Below, piece by piece: positions 46,943 through 57,405 of a stretch of DNA of 64,000 bases; within the stretch, counting starts at the first letter, position 1, and each line of letters opens with the position of its first letter. The DNA lies in assembly GCA_004194705.1 (NCBI GenBank), contig SADC01000098.1, positions 868,001 through 932,000 of the forward strand, given 5' to 3'. The notes under the pieces are model-generated. The model was not told where the DNA came from. It saw nothing but the letters and a program-made list of their open reading frames with translations, and searched no databases. The DNA comes from Ditylenchus dipsaci. Taxonomy: Eukaryota > Nematoda > Chromadorea > Rhabditida > Anguinidae. The translations under genes and the position numbers were made by a program.

Positions 46943-49300
46943 TGCGCTCTAAAATATCTCAAACGATAAGAGAAATGAGCTGTATCACCCGCAATATATG
47001 CCTAATCTCGAGTGAAAGGTCATCAGATAGCTGACTAGAGCCACCCACTCTATATTAATTGCTTGTTCAGCTGGTCAGCCAATAAGAACGGGTTTATTTT
47101 GACCACAAAATAGCTGGAGAAATCCATCTTTTGTGGGCATTGACGTGCGTGAACTTGTTCTTCTTTCATTCTATGCGGTTTCCAGAACAATTGAGTGGGC
47201 GTGCCCTGCGGCATGAAGGATCTTCTTCTCTTTCACTTAAAAAACGAATGTTTGTTTGCAGTAGAAAGAATAGTTTCAACGCACAAAGTTCCGCTACAGA
47301 TTTTTAGATTTTAGAAAAGCCGAAATTTACACGATGTACTTGCACAAAAGTCGCAAAGTGACTACTCAGAATTTTATAACATTTTCATGAAAAACTGTCG
47401 TTCTATAAAAGGATATTGCCCAGATTTATGCTTTCGCTGTTAAAAAAATATCTGGCCCTTTTTATCCGGACTTTTATAAATCATTTAACAGCTCTTTTTT
47501 GTAAAAAAATGCTTTTTTTTATACTAGCATACTAAGGAAGCAATGGATTTGAAAGCAGGTCAACTTCACCAAGGAAATGAAAAAAAATTGAGGTTGTGCG
47601 GGTATATACCCAGAAAATGGTGCATTCCGGGGGATAACCAGTATTCACATGGCTGATGGTTAAATGAAGGCTACCACTAGATTCTACGCTGCGGAAAACT
47701 ACTTTGACACCAAATGGTATAAACCCTTTAAGAAATACCTAGAGATCTCCCAAAAACACGTTTTGCTGTTCGTACCCCTTGTTTTTTTTTCTGGTTTTCT
47801 AAGGATATGAACAGCAAAATATGTATTCGGAAAATCTCTAGATTTTCTCAAAAGTTTTATACCGTTTTGCGGTCCAAAGTAGTGGTGGTGGGGGGGGGGG
47901 GTTGGTGTTAGGTTGAGGTTTGCCTTGGTTCAAGCTGTTGTTTTCAATTATGATTTTTGAGACTTATGTAAGGGTTGGCCAGCGTATGTTAGGATGGACT
48001 TATTTAACAGCGCTTGGAATGCAGCGTTTGGAAAGACCTTCGAAATGCTGATTTAGGAGGAGAATATATCATCAAAATATAGATATGTAGATTTAAAAAA
48101 AACATATTTTTCTCTCTTTCTATAGATTTTAAAAAATTCATAACTTGACTTTTTTTGCTAAAATCTGCTATAAAAATGCGAGTCAAGAGGCAATAGTATG
48201 CATATCTCAAAACAATTTCTTATACTAAAAATATGAAAAACTTTCTCGCTTTTATTTTTGTGTTCATAGTTGTTCTTGGATCAACTGCTCTAGGTTTGTT
48301 TCTTTTTTTAAAAATGCTGCTAGTCTTAAAATTTTTTATACTGAAAATCCATATGAATTTCCAAGTTCAAAAGGCCAATTTATTAGAACGTTTACTGCCT
48401 TAAAGACAATTGCCATTGTCAACAACGAGAATTTCTAATGTTTGAATGCACGCGGGACACTTTTTACTCCAATAAATTTTTTTTTTTCGAATGTGTTATT
48501 GCATTCAAAATAAAATTAATTAGGGTAAAATAGTTGCAGTAACACAACTTACTAAGTAGTGTACTGGTGTAGCAGCGACGCGTGGTCAACGTTGTTAATG
48601 GGCTCGATTCCCAGTGCCAGTTCTGCTTTTTCAGTGACTTCAAAGCTGAAGTGCCCGCCCCCTCCAAATAGTACTTTTCTCTAAGCCTACCTTTTTCAGT
48701 TCCTTCGATTTTTTCACTACAATCCATTGAAATGTGGAGTGTGTTGATCTTTAAGCGAAGTGGCCAAATACCTTTGGTATTGTTAGTGCAAAAAGTATGA
48801 ATTAGGTGAAAATGAAAAAGTGTTGTTTAGAGAAAAATAAATACATAGTAGTTGACGTGTACGTGCTCTACTGCTTGGCGTTTTTGAAACAAACTTCAAA
48901 AAGTCTTTTATGATGTAGTGCAGAATTTGAATGTCGTTCCCTAGCCAGCGCAAAATTATCTTTTACCAAGGGTAAAGTACTTTTCTTTAATTTATTGGTT
49001 TTTGTGCTCTGAAAATGCACGGAAACACCTTGATTTTTCTATAATAAATGTTTTATCATTTTTCTTAGTCCCCTATATTTTTAAAGGAATAAATGCTGTA
49101 TATGGAAGAAAAAAGACAAATAATAGGTCACAAATCTTGAAGAATGCTTCACTAACAAAAAATAAAGATGTTGAACATAGTTTGCTTTTAAGGTATATCT
49201 GTAATACAGATTCTGATATATACCTTTAGGATGGGGTAAATCACAGTAACGCCACGAAATTTAAAATAAATTAAACAAAAATTAACTTTAAGATATCATT
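46943..49300. other. Intergenic, with one possible signal-peptide exon and a tRNA-like fragment
   Basis: 48233-48293 (+) could be a first coding exon: ATG, then a 20-residue hydrophobic leader (MKNFLAFIFVFIVVLGSTAL) ending at a GTTTGT donor. No matching second exon was found, so it is not called as a gene. 48403-48472 is a lone TTAA-family end. 48564-48620 (+) folds like a shortened tRNA: CTGGTGT/GTGCCAG acceptor-like pairing, TAGCAGCGACGCGTGG A-box-like, and GGGCTCGATTCCC T-arm-like. It lacks room for an anticodon arm, so a SINE or pseudo-tRNA is likelier than a working tRNA. Confidence 0.4.
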
Positions 49301-49311
49301 TGTTATGTAAA

Positions 49312-50225
49312 TCGGAACTTATTGGGTTGGGGGGGCCGGGTTTTTCACTTATTTAAAAATAGTGTTTAAACGACTCCTAAGTAATATTTATATTCTTAAA
49401 ACGATAAGAAAGTCAATTTCTAATATTTTTCCACACAAAAATGGTATTTTTAAAAAAAAAATTTTTGACTTTTTGCCTTGGGGGACCAAGGCAAATTTCC
49501 TTGTATTAAGGTATTCTACCCCGTTTTGGTCACTGGAGCTGGGCAAAAGAGTCTCTTTATGCATTTTTAATCAAGAGTCTAGCTCGGAATTATGTCTAAG
49601 GTAAGTGAGTGCGCGCATCTCTAACCAACCAAGCCCCCTGCGCCCCCGAAGGGGGCGCAGGGGCTTGGTTGCTTGGGGTGAGATGCGCACACCCACATAC
49701 CTTAGACGCAAATCACTCGTAAGTGACTCTGGATGCATAAAAATATGTGCATACCAGAGTTTCTTTATGCGGTAGGCCCCAGTCAACAAAACTATGTTCA
49801 AATTCCATCTTTTGTGGTACAGTCGAACTCCGATATAAGCCACCCCATATATAGGCCACCCCCGCTATAAGGCCACTCGAGACCAATTTTTTGGCCAGCA
49901 AAGAAAGAAATTAGTCAAAGTTCACCCCCGATATAAAGCCACGCCGATATAAGGCCACCTTCGGCCGGTCCCCAGGGGTGGCCTTATATCGGAGTTCGAC
50001 TGTATCTAGGTACCCTTTCAGGTTGGATTGCCTTGGGGACCAAGGCAAAAAGTCGAATTTTAGTCAAAAAAAAATTTTTTCTAAAAATCCATTTTTTGTG
50101 TGGAAAAATGTCAGAAAATAACTTTTTATCGTTTTAAGCATATAAAATTACTTAGGAGTCATTTAAACACTATTTTTATATGAGTGAAAACACCGCCCCC
50201 CCCCCCCAACCCAATAAGTGCCTGT
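49312..50225. mobile_element. Foldback composite (CGCGCATCTC/ACTTAGGAG module family) with nested MITE
   Basis: The ends CTTATTGGGTTGGGGGGGCC and CCCCCCAACCCAATAAG are mirrored. The arms carry AACGACTCCTAAGTAATATTTATA / ACTTAGGAGTCATTT. The centre holds a G/C palindrome of about 40 bases (CCCCCTGCGCCCCCGAAGGG...) flanked by inverted GTAAGTGAGTGCGCGCATCTC modules. 49818-50004 is a later pogo-like insertion (TACAGTCGAACTCCGATATA / TATATCGGAGTTCGACTGTA). Pieces of the same family lie at 630-1015, 25190-25870 and 52560-52740. Confidence 0.85.
49818..50004. mobile_element. Pogo/Tigger-like MITE, 187 bp
   Basis: TA-bordered perfect inverted ends (TACAGTCGAACTCCGATATA and complement) enclose repeats of TATAAGGCCACC. 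It is nested in the foldback at 49312-50225. Confidence 0.85.
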
Positions 50226-50286
50226 AAATCATCCTTTGTTCAGCAAAAAAGGTCAAACAAAAATGCGGAGATGACACCCGAACCTG

Positions 50287-51411
50287 TGGACAAAAGATTT
50301 CTGGATTGTCACATATGAAGCATATAAACAGAAAGGCGCACCTACAGTCCAAACGGCTACCAACAAAATCAGAGACATGCTAGAAGCAAGTAAAGGAAAG
50401 GTCAAAGGAATATGGTTTAAAATCCATGTTAATGTAAGCTTGTTTCTTAACAGAATCTTCCTTTAATAAATAAATAAAAAATATATTTAAAGTTGCTCAC
50501 TGGATTACTGCTTGTCACAAGAATGGATTCGAATTGCAATTGGCCGTGGGCAAATCTACTCTTATGAAACCCAGTGAAGTTATCTATATGAAGAAATGGT
50601 TGGATACTAAAACTCCGAGTCCTTTGCCGTTGTAATATTTTTTTCAAACTATAATGACACTCTTATATCAGGGTGTTCGAAAAACTTCGTGTGACCCCTA
50701 ATTTTTGACTGGTTTAGGCTGCCAGCCCAATTTTATCCGACCCTTGCTTTCGCCCCCTCAAGGGTCACTAACTTGATGCTCACTGGGCGAGTCGTGTGAC
50801 TTTCTATGAAATGAGCTATGTAGCTCTGAGCTGCGCTACAAGTTGGCACTGAGACGTTGTTAGAGCGCTCAGTCAAAGCGATGATTTACACCGCGCCCCC
50901 ACTCCAACTACCCATTTGGCCCCTCATTTATTTTAAAACTTATATTATTTGTTTTATCATTATAAACAAATGATGGCTTATTGGAAAGGCTAGGAAAGGG
51001 ATATCAATTAATGTATGACTTGTCAAAAAAATGATTGAAAGAAGTTTATAGAAAAGCATTTTTAATAAAGGCTCTATAGTTACTACCTAGCCCAATGTGT
51101 ATATTAACAAATTAAGGCCTGCGTTCACTACAATAGGATTAGGTGCAGTGGTAATGAATGATGAGGATGAGTATCTAGTGCTTGCAGTAAGACACCTCCG
51201 TCATTTCAATATTTGTTTAATGTAACTTACTTCACAGGAAAACCCTGAAAACGACAGTGCCCGTACTAGAAAGTTAAAAGGTGGTTTTAAATTGCCAGGC
51301 AAAGCACTTCTTCCAGGAGAACATTTCGATCAAGCCATAAAAGAATTTTATTTGAAGAAGTGAACATGGACAAGGATCATCTTGATTTTCATGGAATAAT
51401 ACTAATTAAGT
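50287..51411 (+). CDS. Nudix hydrolase, NUDT6-like, partial and frame-broken
   Basis: Nudix enzymes hydrolyse nucleoside diphosphates linked to other groups. Visible exons: about 50287-50433 (WTKDFWIVTYEAYKQKG...KVKGIWFKIHVN), about 50493-50635 (HWITACHKNGFELQ...MKKWLDTKTPSPLP), about 51116-51188 (FTTIGLGAVVMNDEDEYLVLA) and about 51240-51411 (ENPENDS...KGGFKLPGKALLPGE). The order of GxWxK, GF, WL, GxGAVV and the Nudix box follows the NUDT6 type. One base must be added near 51339-51342 (AAAA run) to continue QAIKRILFEEVNMD. The Nudix box then keeps its spacing (G..E..R..EE), but the Glu after Arg is Ile and the later Gly is Asn. The phase of the first visible junction is also off by one. The start and 3' exons were not found. 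It is either a working gene with sequence errors or a decaying copy. Confidence 0.72.
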
Positions 51412-51596
51412 AAGATTTTAATTATTATGGACATTGTGGGGTGGAGAACAACTGAGAAAACAGCTATTTTATTCCCAAATCACTTCTCAAAAAGTTTTTA
51501 TAGACATGAAAAGTAATATTCAAATTTATAATTTAAAAAAGGACAGCTTTCTATTGCTAAAAAATTTTAGCACCGAAACATTTTCTGAAAGAGTCT

Positions 51597-51657
51597 TAAA
51601 GGGCCATTGCCGTCTACAACAACGGCTGTCCTCCGCCAATTCAAAAAACTCCTAACC
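51597..51657. repeat. Solo end of AAGGGCC/TTAA family
   Basis: TTAAAGGGCCATTGCCGTC...GACAACGGCTGTCC-type sequence followed by CCGCCAATTCAAAAAACTCC is a left half without its partner. Confidence 0.65.
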
Positions 51658-51959
51658 ATTTATGGGTGTAATTTACTAAACACAAGCTATAATATTTAGC
51701 TGACTAACCGAAATCCAAAAGCTTTCGATATATTAGTAAATGAAATTTTGAAATTAGCAGTCTGAACTAACAAGCTTGTGTGGCATACCTAAAATTGCAA
51801 TTTAAACAAGTCTCAAATTTAATATACCAATTTAGTCATTTTCCGAAGCAGGGCACCCTATGCGTGCCAGAGGTGACATGTTTATAACTTTCATGGTTAC
51901 GACCAAAAAAGAAAAGCACAACGCACTTCACGCAAAACACATGTGATTAAAAAGGTATT

Positions 51960-52407
51960 TCTGATTTCAGAAAAAGTTGATGAGTCAAACTTATTTTTAA
52001 AACCAATCGTTTTAGAGATGACATAACAGAAGATGTTCTTAAAACAGGGTCCAACTATAAAGCTCTGCTTGCTTCGGATATATGGAAGAAAACTATGAAG
52101 AAAACTTAAGGAAAACAATGTCCAACCAAAGCTGTTTATTCCTAAGATAAAAGAAGTTGAAGAAAAAGTTAAGGGAAAATCAAAGATGATTAAGAAAATG
52201 ACAGGCATGACATATTTGTTTTATCCTTCTGAAGAGGATTTAATGGAAAAAAATGAAGTGAAAAAAGAAACAGTTGCTGAAGCTGTAGAAGAACAGCAGC
52301 TACACAAAAAGAAGAAAAACCTGAAGAAGCTTCTGAAATTACTGGGGGTGAAAATCAGTAAATCACATTCCGCTAAACCTTATATGGGGTTCGAGATTCA
52401 ATTGTAA
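51960..52407 (+). CDS. Unidentified lysine/glutamate-rich coding stretch
   Basis: Codon-like sequence reads RFRDDITEDVLKTGSNYKAL...DIWKKTMKK (about 52009-52107), then, after a one-base shift, LKENNVQPKLFIPKIKEVEE, VKGKSKMIKKMTGMTYLFYP and SEEDLMEKNEVKKETVAEAV. The end could be either the lysine-rich KNLKKLLKLLG frame (stop at 52407) or an acidic EEKPEEASEITGGENQ frame. The latter looks more natural and would need one more shift near 52298. I do not recognise the family. It could be 3' exons of the preceding Nudix gene only if that gene has an unusual tail; a separate small gene is likelier. Confidence 0.45.
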
Positions 52408-52409
52408 TT

Positions 52410-53375
52410 CAATTGGTCAAAACACATTTTTAAGCAATAATTTCGCCAAAAGGTCCATAAAAGCAATTTAAAGGGATTATGGCTGTATTGGGAGGGGAAA
52501 ATAATACAGGGGCTTTTTTTTTAGCTGCTTTACCATGTTTTTCAACACGGTAAATTTATTCCCGAGTAGCTTTTGGGGGGGGGGGGGTATTACCGAGTAG
52601 CGTCCGAATTTCGGTCAAAAATTTTTTTCCAAAAAATCAACTTTCAGAATAGAATATAATATATAGTTTTTTATCTTTTTAAGCATATAAAATTACTTAG
52701 AAGACGTTTAAACACTATTTTAATAAACGAAAAATTCGTTTTAAAAAATATGTTTACTGCAAGCTGACCATCGTGGAGAAGCTGAAAGGGGAACTACAAC
52801 TAGCCTGTGAATGAACAACTTGGTTCAACGACCATCTTATTCTTATTAGTTTTTATTTTAATTAGTTTTTTATTCTTATTAGACCCATGAGCTTAACAGA
52901 GAGTGGGGGATAGTAAAAACTGCGGATTATTTTTTTCATCTTAATCCAATTTAACCAAAAAAACTTTATTTACCACAGCCCCCCAAAATTCAAAATCATA
53001 ATTACTTTAAAATAAACAAAACGCCAAGAAATTCAAAAGAGTTTTTTGTCGTTATAGCCTTTTTCACGTGTTTTTTAAAGACATGGATATGTTTTCTTGA
53101 CTTCTTTCAAAATTAGAACCAATTTTAGCAAATGTTTTATAGTCATTACCATCAATTCTACATCAAAATCAAAACAACATTCCTTACATAAAATTCTCCA
53201 ATAATTTATTGTAAGATATTCTGTCTATTTCCTAATGATGAAACTTCGTTCATCTCCATTCCCCATCCAACGCGGTGACTGATAATATCCGTCTAAATTT
53301 TTGTGAAAAATTAAGAGCGTTAAAAAAAAGCAAATTTATTTAACTTAACAGAAGAAGAGCAGCACTTAAATGGCA
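52410..53375. other. Intergenic with a repeat-family fragment
   Basis: 52475-52740 carries parts of the 49312 family (GGCTGTATTGGGAGGGGAA, AGCATATAAAATTACTTAGAAGACGTTTAAACACTAT). Nothing else is supportable before the RPLP1 stop. Confidence 0.5.
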
Positions 53376-53378
53376 GAT

Positions 53379-53749
53379 TTAGTCAAATAAGATGAATCCG
53401 ATATCCTCGTCTTCACTTGTTTCCTTGGGCGCTTGTTTCTTCTCTCTTCCTTGGCAGGAGCGGCAGCGACTTCAGGCTTGGAACCGTCACCGGCGAAAGC
53501 AACATTAGGCGCAGTTGCAACACTAGATCCATGTTAGAGATCAAATCCTGAAAATTTGGAACATAATTTAACTGCAAAGATATTGGAGAGCCACCTTGAC
53601 ATCAACTCCATTGAGAGTTTTTGCACATAGACCAGGCCAAAACGGCTCGACAGTGACATCAGCAGCCGTGAGGATCATCTGAATCCTGCTCCGTTAATGG
53701 CGACACCATCATCTTGAAGAGCGAGAGCTGCAGTCGTCCTATTCCACAG
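53379..53749 (-). CDS. RPLP1: Large-subunit acidic ribosomal protein P1, last two exons
   Basis: P1 forms part of the ribosomal stalk that recruits translation GTPases. Exon 53749-53595 reads AALALQDDGVAINGAGF, then QMILTAADVTVEPFWPGLCA and KTLNGVDVK. Exon 53547-53379 reads DLISNMGSSVATAPNVAFAG, an Ala/Pro/Glu hinge, and the universal stalk tail as SEDEDIGFILFD (normally SDDDMGFGLFD). The VEPFWPGL core and the tail make the identity firm. Three frame breaks occur, near 53678 (TT for TTT), 53530 (GG for GGG) and 53441. The first two are repaired by one base in a homopolymer, suggesting sequence error, since P1 is essential; a pseudogene copy remains possible. The N-terminal exon was not found with certainty. 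MAAATNELFNYLQ at 57401-57363 is a weak candidate 3.6 kb upstream. Confidence 0.8.
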
Positions 53750-54017
53750 CTAAAAGACTGGTTATCTTCATAGTAATGACAACTTTATTACAAACTTCTC
53801 TGCAATATTACATTTCCAGTGAGTGAAGGAGCACAGTTTTGGATGATTTAGTCAGTTTGTTGTTCTTCAAGGCCACCATATAGAATCATCCTTGAGGCGA
53901 CAGAAATTCAGCAGCTTTCGGTAGTACTTATCCATCACTTGCTGACCATCCTTCCCACCAGCAAAACAGAAGTCCTAAACTGTTTTTCAAAGCCAAAGTC
54001 GAGCACAAAATTACCGA

Positions 54018-54117
54018 CCAAGCAAAGCAGCGGAGAGACGTTTTGCAGCGAATTCAGGCTTGGTAGCATCACCGGCAAAAGCAGCAGTGGGCGCAGTTCC
54101 AATACCAGATCCAACTA
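54018..54117 (-). pseudogene. Fragment of a second RPLP1 copy
   Basis: Minus-strand sequence reads VGSGIGTAPTAAFAGDATKP then EFAA, closely matching the hinge exon of the adjacent RPLP1 (GSSVATAPNVAFAGDGSKPEVAA). After that it diverges with no stalk tail. An acceptor-like TTTTCAG precedes it, so it is a genomic (not processed) partial duplicate. The DNA at 53820-54000 and 54130-54350 shows unassigned open stretches. Confidence 0.65.
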
Positions 54118-54359
54118 ACCTGAAAAGCAGAGCTTTGCTGTTTAAAGAGTCGCTGAATTTACGGAGAGGTCACCTTCTCTTCAAAAAGGAGTTACTTCAG
54201 CGCGGATGCTGGCAGATGCTAGTTAAAGTGATTTTTCTTGCATCCTTGTTTTGTCACTCGGTTAGCCTCCGACGCAGCTTCTGTTGCAATTGCTGTCTTC
54301 GGTTCAGCTTGATTTGACTGTTTCCGCACCACTTTGACGCCTTGTTCGAACATATTCAT

Positions 54360-55030
54360 ATACCTGAATACAAGAAAATTTTAGTCAAAATTTAAGGCAC
54401 AGAGGAAATCCGAAAACGACAGTTTTGGAAGTACTCTATGCACCAAAATGTAGCCCATGATCTCTAGTACATGACCATCAGACAGATTTTGATAGAACAC
54501 AAAATCTACGACTAGAACCACTTTACAGCCAGCAACTCATTTTTTCTAGTCAAAAATGGGCGTTTTTGGTAGTTTTTTTATTCGTCCCGCATGAAATCGC
54601 GAAAATGCGCATTTTTTGACAAATTTTTTCACAGAGATGTAGCAAATTTCTTGCTCTATGTTTTTAAAGCAAAAAACCCTTGAAAATATGTGACTAATGA
54701 CCACACGAAACCTGTTTTAGAGCACTACCCAGGAAAAAAATTTGTCCCATTTTCATAAAACATTTTGAAAATCAAAGTTTTCCCAGCATATTGTAGCAAG
54801 TGATAGCTCATCTGAAAGCCCATTTATTAGGGAACCTGATAGGCGTAAGAGTTTACAAATGTTCACGAAATTCCACTGAAGAAGTGTAACAGAAGAGGAA
54901 TGGTCAGAAACCACGATTTCCATGGAATTCCATGAATTTTCATTTGGCGCGAAATTTCGAAAGTAATTATGATTTCGAATTTTGGGGGGCTGTGTTACGT
55001 ATCGGACAAAAACAATCAAATCAACAATCA
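54360..55030. other. Intergenic, nothing recognised
   Basis: AT-rich DNA. A 161-codon minus-strand frame covering 55238-54753 overlaps the foldback at 55031-55232 and has no domain, so I do not call it a gene. Confidence 0.45.
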
Positions 55031-55232
55031 AATCAAAAGGACCATTGCCGTTGCCGACAACGAGAATTTCAAATGTTGAATTCGCGCGGGACAGTTGTCT
55101 TTCGTGTCGCACTGTACTCTTTTGACTTGCTTCGAATGACTCAAAAGAGTACAATGAAAGACGAAAGAGAACTGTCCCGCGCGAATTCAAGCATTTGAAA
55201 TTCTCGTTGTCGACAACGGCAATAGCCCTTAA
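55031..55232. mobile_element. TTAA-family foldback, copy H, about 200 bp
   Basis: The arms GGACCATTGCCGTTGCCGACAACGAG / CTCGTTGTCGACAACGGCAATAGCCCTTAA and GAATTCGCGCGGGACAG / CTGTCCCGCGCGAATTC meet around GACTTGCTTCGAATGACTC. The left TTAA has decayed to TCAAAA. A lone arm of the same subfamily lies at 48403-48472. Confidence 0.85.
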
Positions 55233-55479
55233 AGACAAAAATTCGAAATTTCAAGAAATATCACCACCGGTTTATTTTTGTCGTCTTCTTCCATGTTAAT
55301 TTCTCTCACTAGAGAAATAAGGATAATAGATACTGGAGCCTTATTTCGCGACCCCCCTAAGGGGGTGGGGTCTTATGAGAGACTGGGGGATAATAGAGAC
55401 TGGCTCCTAATTGGAATAAATACGGTCGACTATATATCAAGCGTGTTATAGGCTCTGCTTGAATTAGCTTGATTGTGAT

Positions 55480-57405
55480 GTGATTCGATTGTTTAGACTG
55501 CAGATGTGTGTCAGAATTCTCTATTCAATACCAAGACCTTCCGAACATACGATGACTTGAAGATGGATGAACAAAAGAAGCTGACGATGAGAGTAAATAC
55601 CAGCTCCAATCGCCGTATAGATGCAGGGATCTTCAAGCTTTGGGAAGCCTTATCTATAATTAAAATTTATAAGTAAAATTTTGCGGGAAATTAAAAACGT
55701 TTTAATTGACCAGAACTATGCCAGAATCTATACTAGCACCAGAATTTTGACGGAAAAGATGAAAATTTATATTTCTGAACGTCGTCTACCTTTTTATTTG
55801 CGTTGAATAGAATAATAATGAAAAATTTCAAAAATATTTAAAAATTTAACGTGTCCAGAGGTTGGGTCGTGCTCGTGGCTTAAAGGAAACCAGCCTTTTT
55901 GCTAGGTAAAATTGTGTGTCAGCAAGCTTTACCACTGAGTGATCATTTGAAAAGCCGTGCTATCGAAATAGCTCATCCTGAGATTGTTTGACTCGCGTAG
56001 AATCCCAAGTAACGAGGACGGCCTGAGCCACGTGGTAGTGCACATCTTTGGTGTCAAGGGATGAGAAATAGTGCTAAGCTTTCTAAAACATTAACATTGC
56101 TAAAAAAGAAAACACGAAATTTATCAAGTAATGATGTGATGCCTTCATCGTTTGTTGAATTTTTCTTGGTATTGTAAACAAAATGTAAATGTACTTTTCT
56201 GTAAAATGAAAAAATTTAGAAGATTACGTGTCTGTATGGAAAAATTTAAAAAAACATTGTAAAAGAGAGGTTCAGATTTGATAAGTGTTTTTTTCTAAAT
56301 TTGTGAACTACCCTGCAACCTAATCATGCTTGTGTACATCTTGACCAAACTAGAAAAAACAATAAGTCTTTGTTAACTACCTAATCTAACGAGGACGCGC
56401 TTGAGCCACGTGGTAGTGCACATCTTTAGTTGTCAAGGATGAGAAATAGTGCTAAGCTTTTCTAAAAAATAACATTGCTAAAAAAGAAAACACGAAATTT
56501 ATCAATGATGCCTTCATCGCTTGTTAAATTTTTATCAGTGAATTGTAAATAAATGGCTCTAACCTCATTCTTCAGTTCTCTATCGGTAATTCTCCACCAA
56601 TAAATTCTTCAACCGGTAAGTTTTTCAACCAGGTTATTCTTCAACTGGTTTGTTTTCTATATATTGGAAAAACGGGTAATTCTTCAACCTACTATTCTTC
56701 AACTGGGTTGTTCTTTAACTAAATTAATGCAATCAAACTGGAGTGCTAATCGAGATGAGGTCAGAAAATGGAGTGAAAGTTAGATAAAAAGGGTCGAAGA
56801 ACAACCCAGTTGAAGAACAGCTGGTTTAAGAACTGACCGGTTGAAGAATTTACCGGTAGAGAACTGTAGGTTGAAAAATAAGGGTAGAGCCAAATAAATT
56901 GTAAAGTATAGTTTTCAATGGACTTAAAACTTACTGTTGAAATTAAAAATTTAGAAGATTTACGTGTCTGTATGGAGAAAGTCTAAAACACATTGTAGAA
57001 TAGAGTTTAAGATTTGATAAGTGAGTTTTGCTAAATTTGTAAACTACCGTATCTACTAACTACCTTATCATGCTTGTGTACATCCTGACCAAACTAGAAA
57101 AACAATAAGTCTTTGTTAACTACATTATCTCATTGATGCCCTTCAAACAAGCTGCTTGACGAGCAAAAAGCAGTGAGTCTAGCCAGTCAGATATCATATT
57201 CCTTAAAACCACCCACGGAAACCTTATTATTTTTAGCAGCTTTCTAAACCATTAAATTTGCAAAAAACACCATTTTTTATCCAAAATTTTGTTTTTCAAA
57301 CAATAACAAACATTTTTTTTGTTGAACTAACATGATAAATAACTATTTTTCTTTTCTACCTGAAGGTAATTGAACAGCTCATTAGTAGCAGCAGCCATAC
57401 TAATC
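55480..57405. other. Exon-like pieces of an unidentified gene and a tandem duplication
   Basis: On the plus strand 55500-55590 reads TADVCQNSLFNTKTFRTYDD, LKMDEQKKLTMR, bounded by TAG and GTAAAT. On the minus strand there are MAAATNELFNYLQ with a GTAGAA donor (57401-57363), DWLDSLLFARQAACLKGINE (about 57190-57130) and FGQDVHKHDK after TTTTTCTAG (about 57094-57062). I recognise no family. 55990-56395 is repeated at 56390-57120: the TTGAGCCACGTGGTAGTGCAC, AAAGAAAACACGAAATTTATC and CATGCTTGTGTACATC landmarks each occur twice. The second copy is interrupted by a 56560-56890 foldback of TTCTTCAACCGGTAA type. Confidence 0.5.

Noticed and set aside
48564..48620. Working tRNA gene
   Set aside because: Acceptor-like and T-arm-like pairing exist, but at 57 nt there is no room for a normal anticodon arm.
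54753..55238. 161-codon open frame on the minus strand, the longest in the window
   Set aside because: Its first half is the arm of the foldback at 55031-55232 and the mirrored arm gives a matching frame on the other strand; no domain, no spl‌ice context.
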